A DNA stretch of 49,038 bases, taken from positions 1-49,038 of the forward strand of contig CAKUJH010000027.1 of the NCBI GenBank assembly GCA_934661375.1, written 5' to 3'. Below are positions 43,431 to 49,038 of this stretch, piece after piece (position 1 is the first letter of the stretch; every line of letters begins with the position of its first letter). The position numbers were made by a program, and so were the translations under genes. Source of the DNA: an uncultured Victivallales bacterium (GTDB taxonomy: Bacteria > Verrucomicrobiota > Lentisphaeria > Victivallales > UBA1829). The notes under the pieces were generated by a model. That model was not told where the DNA came from. It was given only the letters and a program-made list of their open reading frames with translations, and did no database searches.

Positions 43431-44252
43431 TCAGACCTGCTTATCGCTGCCGTAGGGATACGGCAGAAAAACCGGACCGTCCTGTTCCGCCTGCGGACCG
43501 CCCAGACAGGAGCCGATCGTGAATACATAGCGGAAACTGTCCGCACTGACCGAACAGGTGAACAGCAAGGCGGCGGCATACCGGAGCAGCATCGGGACAG
43601 ACCAGAATTCAAACGCATAGTGGGTCTGATCAAACGGCATGTAATCCCAGTCATTGGCAGGGATCAGGATGTTCTCATGTTCATCCAGCAGAATGAAATC
43701 CGTTTCGGCAGACTGGGTTATCCGCAGACGCAAACCGAAACGCCCGCCGATCAGAGCGGCAATGGCGCACAGCATGAAATCCGCTCCCGCCGCCTCGTCC
43801 ATAATGGTTCCGATGCAGAGATGTTCCGGTTCCAAGTCATCTTTATGCGCGCAGCGGAAATCCATTTTCCGCATGAACATGGCAAGAGATTCCAGCGTAT
43901 CCGGAGTGAATTTGACTGCCTCGGCTATCAGTTTTTCCCACTGTTTCCGCAGGGCATCCGGGGAATCGTTGTCAAACCACAGCAGATGAAGCTGAAACAG
44001 ACCTTCCAGCAGGTTCAGATTCCGGCTGGACAGACAGGCGGACAATGATTTCCGGCGGCGGCGCAGAAACATGGTGGATTGCAGCTGATGAATCCGTTTG
44101 CGCAGACGCGGATCAGAACTTTCCTGCAGTTTACGCAGTACCGGTTCCAGTTGTTTTTCATCCCGCCGGAGCAGTTCCGCCATCGCCAGTGAAGCGGATT
44201 GTTCATTTTCATCGTCCAGCAGGCTCAGCAGACTTTTATATTCACGATCCAT
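43431..44252 (-). CDS. Uncharacterised protein (HEAT-like start, possibly SirB1-like)
   Basis: A 273-aa soluble protein without a family I can name firmly. The first 60 residues (SLLSLLDDENEQSASLAMAELLRRDE, LESSDPRLRKR-like) look like HEAT-type helices. Residues 80-190 (LEGLFQLHLLWFDNDSP and EHLCIGTIMDEAAGADFMLCAIAALIGGRFGLRLRI) have the layout of SirB1/transglutaminase-like proteins, with a cysteine where the catalytic Cys may lie, but the signature is weak. The GTG just before ATG 44252 is an alternative start; GAGG serves both. It follows the exonuclease gene by 9 bp, so they form an operon. Confidence 0.65.
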   Translation of the reverse strand: MDREYKSLLSLLDDENEQSASLAMAELLRRDEKQLEPVLRKLQESSDPRLRKRIHQLQSTMFLRRRRKSLSACLSSRNLNLLEGLFQLHLLWFDNDSPDALRKQWEKLIAEAVKFTPDTLESLAMFMRKMDFRCAHKDDLEPEHLCIGTIMDEAAGADFMLCAIAALIGGRFGLRLRITQSAETDFILLDEHENILIPANDWDYMPFDQTHYAFEFWSVPMLLRYAAALLFTCSVSADSFRYVFTIGSCLGGPQAEQDGPVFLPYPYGSDKQV

Positions 44253-44261
44253 CACGGAGCC

Positions 44262-45080
44262 TCAACTTTCTTTGACCGGGAAAACCCCTTTCAAGGCGTC
44301 CGAAGCGATTTTTTTGACTTCGGGAGAAAAATCAGAACGGAGAATCCAGCGCAGGAAATCAGGATTGTCCGTCGCCAGCGTTTTGAGCGGAGTTCCTGCA
44401 TTGCGCCCGAACGCGACCACGGCTTCGCCGTTCTTCCAGCGGAAACGGCCTTCCGGATCAACAGCAGTCATCTGATTCTGATTGCAGAATTTATGGATTT
44501 CATCCAGTGTTTCCGGGAATTTTTCCACATCTTCCGGCAGCTGTTCTTTGGTATACTGCGAATATTTCCGCATCTCGCCTTCAAAAATTTCGTATGTCGC
44601 CAGCGTATCGGCTTCCGCGCTGTGCGCACCCTGCATGTTTTTGCCGGTGAAGAACTTATAGGCGGCGGAAAGGTTGCGCGGCTCCATCCGGCAGAAAATA
44701 TTGTAGGCATCCACAATCTTCCGGTTGGCTGTCGTGAACGTCAAGCCGGCACGGGCAAATTCGCGCGTCAGCATCGGAATGTCAAACTTCAGGATATTGT
44801 AGCCGCCCAGGTCGCAATCCTCAAAAAAGATATAAAGATTTTTGGAAATTGCCCGGAAAGTCGGTTCATTTTCCACATCCTTATCATAAATCCCATGCAC
44901 AGCACTGGATTCTTCCGGAATGTGCATTTCCGGATTCAGACGGCGGGTACGGGTCTGACGGGTTCCGTCGGGAGAAATTTTCAGCACGGAAATCTCCACA
45001 ATCCGGTCCGTCAGCAGGTTGACCCCGGTGGTTTCGAGGTCAAAAAATATAACAGGGCGGTCTTTGAATAAATTCTGCAT
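44262..45080 (-). CDS. DnaQ-like 3'-5' exonuclease (DEDDh family)
   Basis: A 272-aa protein. The exonuclease domain occupies residues 8-175: Exo I FFDLETTG, Exo II GGYNILKFDIPML, Exo III HSAEADTLATYEIF, complete with D, E, D, H and D. It resembles DnaQ epsilon and exonuclease-X-type enzymes. The C-terminal 90 residues (GRFRWKNGEAVVAFGRNAGTPLKTLATDNPDFLRWILRSDFS) form a common helix-strand module seen after such domains. No polymerase gene is linked. AAGGAAAG precedes the ATG. Role: proofreading, RNA/DNA trimming or repair; unresolved. Confidence 0.88.
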   Translation of the reverse strand: MQNLFKDRPVIFFDLETTGVNLLTDRIVEISVLKISPDGTRQTRTRRLNPEMHIPEESSAVHGIYDKDVENEPTFRAISKNLYIFFEDCDLGGYNILKFDIPMLTREFARAGLTFTTANRKIVDAYNIFCRMEPRNLSAAYKFFTGKNMQGAHSAEADTLATYEIFEGEMRKYSQYTKEQLPEDVEKFPETLDEIHKFCNQNQMTAVDPEGRFRWKNGEAVVAFGRNAGTPLKTLATDNPDFLRWILRSDFSPEVKKIASDALKGVFPVKES

Positions 45081-45119
45081 TTTCTGTACTTTCCTTGTAA
45101 ATGTCCTGGAACCGGTAAA

Positions 45120-45620
45120 TCACAGACCATTCTTCTTCTCAATAAGTTCCATGCCCTTCTGAAGAGAAATCTCATTCCGGACAAAAGCGAAATTCTGATT
45201 TTTCCAGTATTCCAGCAGTACACCGTAACGATCCAGTAAAGCCGTGATTTCCAGAATTTCCGGCAAAGACAGCCGGTCCTGATGCATACGGATATAATTG
45301 GCATACATATCCAGCATGTTCTGCGCCAGAGTAACTTCCCCTCTTTTCAGTGCTATGTCACGCCGGTTCTTCTGTTCATCGTTCAGCAAATATTTCTGAA
45401 GTTCGCGCATATTGCCCCGATAAGCATCCACTTTTTTGCTCATCTGCTCTTTGGCTACATGCTTCTGAAGCACGCCTTCCCGGCGCAGCTGTATCGGGAT
45501 CCAGAGAATCAGATACAATTCCAAAGCCACGATCACAAAGAAAAAACAGATGGCGAAATAAGTGACGAAATCACTTTTCCTCCGGCAGGAATACCTGGCT
45601 TTGATTTCCTTGGGTATCAT
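45120..45620 (-). CDS. Small membrane protein with helical tail, function unknown
   Basis: A 166-aa protein: basic N-terminus (KEIKARYSCRRKS), one membrane helix (YFAICFFFVIVALELYLILWI, about residues 21-41) and a long charged helical domain, perhaps coiled coil, with QMSKKVDAYRGNMRELQKYLLNDEQKNRRD. No family recognised. GGAGGAG lies 5 bp before ATG 45620; an earlier in-frame ATG at 45653 falls inside the neighbouring terminator. It is 39 bp ahead of the exonuclease gene on the same strand and probably co-transcribed. Confidence 0.7.
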   Translation of the reverse strand: MIPKEIKARYSCRRKSDFVTYFAICFFFVIVALELYLILWIPIQLRREGVLQKHVAKEQMSKKVDAYRGNMRELQKYLLNDEQKNRRDIALKRGEVTLAQNMLDMYANYIRMHQDRLSLPEILEITALLDRYGVLLEYWKNQNFAFVRNEISLQKGMELIEKKNGL

Positions 45621-45650
45621 AATACTCCTCCGCCGTTTCCGGCAGATATG

Positions 45651-45681
45651 CAAAAGGAGCCTTCCTTTCGCAGAAGGCTCC
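45651..45681 (-). terminator. Rho-independent terminator of the lipoprotein gene
   Basis: A perfect 9-bp stem (GGAGCCTTC/GAAGGCTCC) with an 8-base loop, followed on the minus strand by TTTT. It lies 28 bp past the lipoprotein stop. Confidence 0.8.
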
Positions 45682-45709
45682 CCTGATGAACTTATTTTTC
45701 AGATTGGCC

Positions 45710-46102
45710 TCAGCGAATCACGTTGCCGCTGACCTGAACCTCATTATACCAGAGAACCAGGAAAATGGGGAGCCACAGACTGGTGCGGCGGGAAACCAGA
45801 CCCGTAACAGCAGTTGCTTCATCCGTGCTGGCTTTCTTGGTCAGCATCGAAACCGCATTGTCCACGCGAACCGTATCGGTGAATACCGCACAGCGTCCCG
45901 GCTGTTTGCTGCTGCCGGTGAACAGCGGCAGATTGAACAGGTAAATACCCCAGATTTCCGCATTGAGGTGTTCCACGCTGACCGTGTTCGGAACATCCGT
46001 GATTTTCTGATTGTTGAAAGTAGTGGCCATATCAATTGAGGAACAGGCTGTCATCATCACAGCCGCCGCAACCATTACAAATGCCGCCAGAATTTTTTTC
46101 AT
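45710..46102 (-). CDS. Small lipoprotein, function unknown
   Basis: A 130-aa protein with a lipoprotein signal: MKKILAAFVMVAAAVMMTAC, lipobox MTAC with the modified Cys at residue 20, followed by SSID; an Asp is not at +2, so outer-membrane sorting is expected by the E. coli rule. The mature part (IWGIYLFNLPLFTGSS, DTVRVDNAVSMLTKKA, SLWLPIFLVLWYNEVQVSGNVIR) has a hydrophobic C-terminal stretch. No family recognised. AAAGGAG ribosome site; monocistronic with its own terminator. Confidence 0.85.
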   Translation of the reverse strand: MKKILAAFVMVAAAVMMTACSSIDMATTFNNQKITDVPNTVSVEHLNAEIWGIYLFNLPLFTGSSKQPGRCAVFTDTVRVDNAVSMLTKKASTDEATAVTGLVSRRTSLWLPIFLVLWYNEVQVSGNVIR

Positions 46103-46198
46103 TTTTCCATATCTCCTTTAAATTTTGTTGTTCTTTCCTGTAAATTAATCCACCTTTTTCAACATGCAAGGGGATTTCTTCAAAAAAATCATCTTTTT

Positions 46199-47476
46199 TT
46201 ATTTCCGGTTGATGGCGCGGTACGCAATATCCGTACGGTACTGCACCCCCTGCCAATGAATTTTCCGGACACCGGCATACGCATTCTTCACGGCTTCTTC
46301 CACCGTTGCGCCTTCCGCAGAAACCACCAGAACCCGTCCGCCGGAATTGACAATACGACCGTCTTTCAGCGCAGTTCCCGCATGAAACACAATGCAGCCG
46401 GCAGCTTCAGCGTCTGCAATTCCTTCAATCGGGAATCCTTTTTTCAGCGTTCCCGGATATCCTTCGGACGCCATCACCACGCCGACGCACGGAGTTTCAC
46501 TCCAGACCATTTTCGCCTGCGAGAGTTCGCCGTTGGCTGTTTTGTACAGAACATCGAACAGGCTGCTTTTCAGCCGCGGCAGAATGGCTTCCGTTTCCGG
46601 ATCGCCGAAGCGAACGTTGAATTCCAGCACTTTCGGACCGTTTTTCGTGACCATGATTCCCGCGTAAATAATACCGCGGTAATCCAGCTGTTCCGTCTGA
46701 ACACCTTTCAGGAACGGATTCAGCACCTGTTCCGCAACTTCCTTCATCAGAGCATCCGTCACCACCGGCGCAGGAGAATAAGCCCCCATGCCGCCCGTAT
46801 TCGGACCGCAGTCATGATCCAGCAGCCGTTTATGATCCTGCGACGACACCAGCGGGACAATGGTCTTTCCGTCCGTCAACGCCAGAATCGAGGCTTCTTC
46901 CCCTTCCAGCAGTTCTTCCAGAACCACCAGATTGCCCGCCGCGCCGAACGTGCCGGAGAAACAGGAACGAACCGCATCTTCGGCTTCTTGCTGATTTGCC
47001 GCGACAATCACGCCTTTTCCGGCAGCCAAACCATCCGCCTTGACCACCACGCCGCGACCGGCAGCATATTCATCCGCAACATATTTCAGTGCGGCATCAC
47101 AATCCGAAAAACTGGCATATTTGGCAGTCGGAATACCATACTTCACCATAAACTGTTTGGAGAAATCTTTGCTGCCTTCCAGCCGCGCACCAGCTTTCGA
47201 AGGACCGAACACGGGAATTCCCTTCGCCCGGACAGCATCGGCAACACCCTGACAGAGCGGGAGTTCCGGTCCGACCACCAGCAGATCAATCTTCTTGTCC
47301 GCCGCGAAATCCGCAACCGCTTCATTGTCTCCGGAGGGCAAACTGACACATTCCGCAATCTGTGCGATACCCGGATTACCCGGTACGCAATACAGCTTCT
47401 TCACTTCCGGACTCAAACTTAAACCGCGACAGATGGCATGTTCGCGTCCGCCGCTGCCCAATACCAAAACGTTCAT
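46199..47476 (-). CDS. purD: Phosphoribosylamine--glycine ligase
   Basis: A 425-aa ATP-grasp enzyme making GAR in purine synthesis. Hallmarks: MNVLVLGSGGREHA, GNPGIAQIAECV, LLVVGPELPL, FGPSKAGARLEGSKDFSK, the ATP-grasp region VVKADGLAAGKGVIVA, SSQDHKRLLDHDCGPNTGGMGAYSP and EFNVRFGDPETEAILPRL. Length is normal (E. coli 429). GGAAAGGA precedes the ATG. It follows secG by 21 bp, so the pair forms an operon. Confidence 0.97.
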   Translation of the reverse strand: MNVLVLGSGGREHAICRGLSLSPEVKKLYCVPGNPGIAQIAECVSLPSGDNEAVADFAADKKIDLLVVGPELPLCQGVADAVRAKGIPVFGPSKAGARLEGSKDFSKQFMVKYGIPTAKYASFSDCDAALKYVADEYAAGRGVVVKADGLAAGKGVIVAANQQEAEDAVRSCFSGTFGAAGNLVVLEELLEGEEASILALTDGKTIVPLVSSQDHKRLLDHDCGPNTGGMGAYSPAPVVTDALMKEVAEQVLNPFLKGVQTEQLDYRGIIYAGIMVTKNGPKVLEFNVRFGDPETEAILPRLKSSLFDVLYKTANGELSQAKMVWSETPCVGVVMASEGYPGTLKKGFPIEGIADAEAAGCIVFHAGTALKDGRIVNSGGRVLVVSAEGATVEEAVKNAYAGVRKIHWQGVQYRTDIAYRAINRK

Positions 47477-47497
47477 GAAACCTGTTCCTTTCCAGTC

Positions 47498-47899
47498 TTA
47501 CTTTTTGGCAGGAGCTGACGCTTTTTCGGCCGGAGCGGAAAGATTTTTCACCGGTTCCGGAGCTTTTCCCGCAGACAGAGCAGGCGCAGCTTCCTTCGCA
47601 GCCGGAGCCGCCGCTTCCGTTTTGTTCAGCAGAACGGAGCCGCTGGAGGACGCATTCTTGACGCGGTGTCCGGTAATCACAGCCAGCAGCAGAGTGCAGA
47701 CAAAAAACGCAGTCAGCAGAACCACCGTTATCTTGGAGAGCTGTCCCATCGCCTGTGCGCCGAACACACTTTCACCGACGCCGCCGAATGCAGAGCCGAA
47801 ACCGCCGCCTTTGGAAGGCTGAACCAGAACCAGACCGATCAGCAGCAGAGCGATCAGCACCACTGCAGTGTAGAGAATCACACTGAACACTGTAAACAT
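47498..47899 (-). CDS. secG: Preprotein translocase subunit SecG
   Basis: A 133-aa SecYEG accessory subunit. Two membrane helices (VILYTAVVLIALLLIGLVLV and KITVVLLTAFFVCTLLLAVI) flank the conserved loop QPSKGGGFGSAFGGVGESVFGAQ. After residue 85 it has a low-complexity Ala/Pro/Lys tail ending in APAKK, making it longer than E. coli SecG (110 aa). AAAGGTG is the ribosome site. Confidence 0.95.
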   Translation of the reverse strand: MFTVFSVILYTAVVLIALLLIGLVLVQPSKGGGFGSAFGGVGESVFGAQAMGQLSKITVVLLTAFFVCTLLLAVITGHRVKNASSSGSVLLNKTEAAAPAAKEAAPALSAGKAPEPVKNLSAPAEKASAPAKK

Positions 47900-47957
47900 T
47901 GCACAACACCTTTTGGTTTCATATTTCTTATTTTATAATCAGAACCCTCGAACCCAT

Positions 47958-47986
47958 ACAATAACACGCTTCTGCATTTTTTTCAA
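47958..47986 (-). promoter_or_regulatory. Promoter of secG-purD
   Basis: On the minus strand TTGAAA and TATTGT are separated by 17 bp, about 60 bp before the secG ATG. The hexamers are identical to those proposed for prc and nadA. Confidence 0.55.
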
Positions 47987-48070
47987 ACGCGGAATTGAAA
48001 TTTTTCCGCAGATACCTGACAAAATTTTTCCAAACTCTCATTTTTTCCTGTTTTTTTTCGAAAGTTTTCA

Positions 48071-48098
48071 TTGACAAAACCAGAAATATGCATATAAT
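48071..48098 (+). promoter_or_regulatory. Consensus sigma70 promoter of the dehydrogenase gene
   Basis: TTGACA (48071) and TATAAT (48093) with a 16-bp spacer, both hexamers perfect. Predicted start near 48105, giving a leader of about 88 nt. Confidence 0.8.
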
Positions 48099-48106
48099 AT
48101 GGCGGC

Positions 48107-48118
48107 AATGGTACCGTT
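48107..48118. promoter_or_regulatory. Palindrome at the dehydrogenase transcription start
   Basis: AATGGTACCGTT is a near-perfect palindrome centred on GGTACC, placed directly at the predicted start of a full-consensus promoter. It could be a repressor half-operator or a complete short operator. Confidence 0.35.
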
Positions 48119-48192
48119 CAGTCATTTTGCAAAACTGCGGCGGGACTGCAAAAAACAATGAATAATATGTCTGCATCTGAAGGGGCTGCATA

Positions 48193-49038
48193 ATGAAAAA
48201 AGCCGCATTTTACGGAGAAAATCCGAAATCCATTTTCTCGGTATACAACCATGAAACCATTGCCCGACTCCGCAGCATGGTGGAGCTGCCGGACCGCGTG
48301 ATCGGAAAACAGGATCTGGGGAAAGAAGATTTTTCACAGGTGGAATTTCTGTTCAGCACCTGGGGTTGCGGCAGTCTGTCCGAAGAAGAATGGGCAGCAT
48401 ATTTTCCGAACCTCAAAGTTCTTTTCTACGGAGCCGGCGCAACAGACAACTTTGCGCGTCCGTTGTTTGTGCGCGGAGTGCATGTGGTCAGCGCGTGGAA
48501 AGCCAATGCCGTCCCCGTGGCGGAATACACGGTTTCCGCCATCATTCTGGGGTTGAAGAATTTTTACCAGCTGATCCGCACGGGTCGAAGCCGGCAGAAC
48601 TGGAGCGAACGCAGCAAAGGCCGCGGTGCGTTCGGCGCAACTGTCACGCTTCTGGGCAGCACGGGCGCCGTAGCCACACGGGTTGCGGAAATGCTGAAGA
48701 ATTACCGGCTCAACGTGATCGGCATCCCTTCCCCCGTGGCGGAACGGACCATCAGTTTCGCCGAGGCGTTTGCCGTGTCCGATGTGGTCAGCAACCATCT
48801 GCCGGACCGCGATGACAATGTCGGCTGCATTGACGGTGCATTGCTGAAATCCATGCCGCAGGGCGGCTTTTTCCTCAATACCGGCCGCGGCAGACAAGTC
48901 AACGAACCGGAAATGATCGAAGTACTGAAACGCCGTCCTGTGCAGCCCGATGTAACGGAAATCAATCGGCTGGTTGTCTACATCTCCCTTGAAGAACAAG
49001 CCCATATAATAACAGGCATACGGTTTGTAATTTTTGGT
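48193..49038 (+). CDS. D-isomer-specific 2-hydroxyacid dehydrogenase-like protein, 3' end lost at window edge
   Basis: From ATG 48193 (AAGGGG 8 bp upstream) the frame is open to the window edge. Residues 1-248 follow the hydroxyacid dehydrogenase plan: PNLKVLFYGAGATDNFA, ANAVPVAEYTVSAIILGLKNF, a nucleotide-binding region VTLLGSTGAVATRVAEML where the usual GxGxxG is degenerate, DVVSNHLPDRDDN and LNTGRGRQVNEPEMIEVLKRRP. After about 48938 the expected DVTEPEP and catalytic His region does not follow, and the frame fills with rare ATA codons. The gene is therefore truncated or joined to foreign sequence at the edge. Confidence 0.75.
   Translation, partial: MKKAAFYGENPKSIFSVYNHETIARLRSMVELPDRVIGKQDLGKEDFSQVEFLFSTWGCGSLSEEEWAAYFPNLKVLFYGAGATDNFARPLFVRGVHVVSAWKANAVPVAEYTVSAIILGLKNFYQLIRTGRSRQNWSERSKGRGAFGATVTLLGSTGAVATRVAEMLKNYRLNVIGIPSPVAERTISFAEAFAVSDVVSNHLPDRDDNVGCIDGALLKSMPQGGFFLNTGRGRQVNEPEMIEVLKRRPVQPDVTEINRLVVYISLEEQAHIITGIRFVIFG
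48938..49038 (-). other. Coding-like fragment on the minus strand at the window edge
   Basis: The reverse strand of the last 100 bases reads without stops as NYKPYACYYMGLFFKGD then VDNQPIDFRYIGLHR, with natural codon use and protein-like composition, whereas the plus frame here does not resemble the dehydrogenase it continues. It looks like part of a different gene joined at about 48938. I do not recognise the family. Confidence 0.45.

Overview
The window looks like chromosomal DNA of a Gram-negative bacterium of mid-range GC. Lipid A genes (an LpxH-type hydrolase and an LpxL/HtrB-type acyltransferase), RND and MacAB-type efflux systems and a lipoprotein with a clear lipobox indicate an outer membrane. 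Two divergent Gfo/Idh/MocA oxidoreductases, L-rhamnose isomerase and a degenerate FG-GAP/VCBS gene suggest a sugar-degrading member of the Planctomycetes-Verrucomicrobia-Chlamydiae group, most likely a gut-type Lentisphaerota (Victivallis-like). That placement is inference from gene style; no rRNA or marker tree is available here.

Layout. 0.1-4.8 kb (minus): Prc-type tail-specific protease, ArnB-type aminotransferase and a dicarboxylate/amino-acid symporter. 5.0-8.4 kb (minus): split MacAB exporter (adaptor, ATPase, permease). 8.4-12.5 kb (minus): pyrH-frr-GT39-like-tyrA, with strong translational coupling and a strong terminator. 12.6-13.5 kb: EamA transporter, divergent from a TrmB-like regulator. 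14.5-16.1 kb (minus): nadA and lpxH-like. 16.4-19.3 kb (plus): Gfo/Idh/MocA, SDR and quinone-oxidoreductase genes, preceded by a three-copy TTTACATG operator-like array. 19.3-22.2 kb (minus): a LeuA-family synthase and rhaA. 22.3-23.5 kb: MFS permease.

23.7-26.6 kb is an accessory patch. Behind a tRNA-Gly/tRNA-Tyr pair and its terminator lie a 4 x 12-bp tandem repeat, a tyrosine recombinase, an unrecognised 191-aa protein, an AT-rich segment with a possible small membrane protein, and the last 29 codons of an AraC-type regulator. 26.6-31.5 kb: a marR-acrA-acrB-like RND operon without an outer-membrane factor. 31.5-34.5 kb: type-4 uracil-DNA glycosylase, an FG-GAP pseudogene with two in-frame stops, and a second Gfo/Idh/MocA gene.

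34.6-38.0 kb (minus): lpxL-like, rpe, and a fusion of a YhcC/MnmL-type radical SAM enzyme with an MnmC/MnmD-type tRNA methyltransferase. This fusion is the most interesting protein here, because it would join two successive wobble-uridine modification steps in one chain. 38.1-43.4 kb (plus): an overlapping operon of FAD reductase, Nudix hydrolase, OppD-type ATPase, TPR protein and MutL, with a Fur-like box at its promoter. 43.4-47.9 kb (minus): an uncharacterised protein, a DnaQ-like exonuclease, a small membrane protein, a lipoprotein, purD and secG. 48.2 kb to the right edge (plus): a 2-hydroxyacid dehydrogenase whose reading frame gives way in the last 100 bases to coding-like sequence on the other strand.

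Several promoters are legible. TTGAAA-N16/17-TATTGT recurs before prc, nadA and secG; TTGACT-N16 with TATATT or TACATT precedes marR and the second Gfo gene; and a perfect TTGACA-N16-TATAAT precedes the dehydrogenase.
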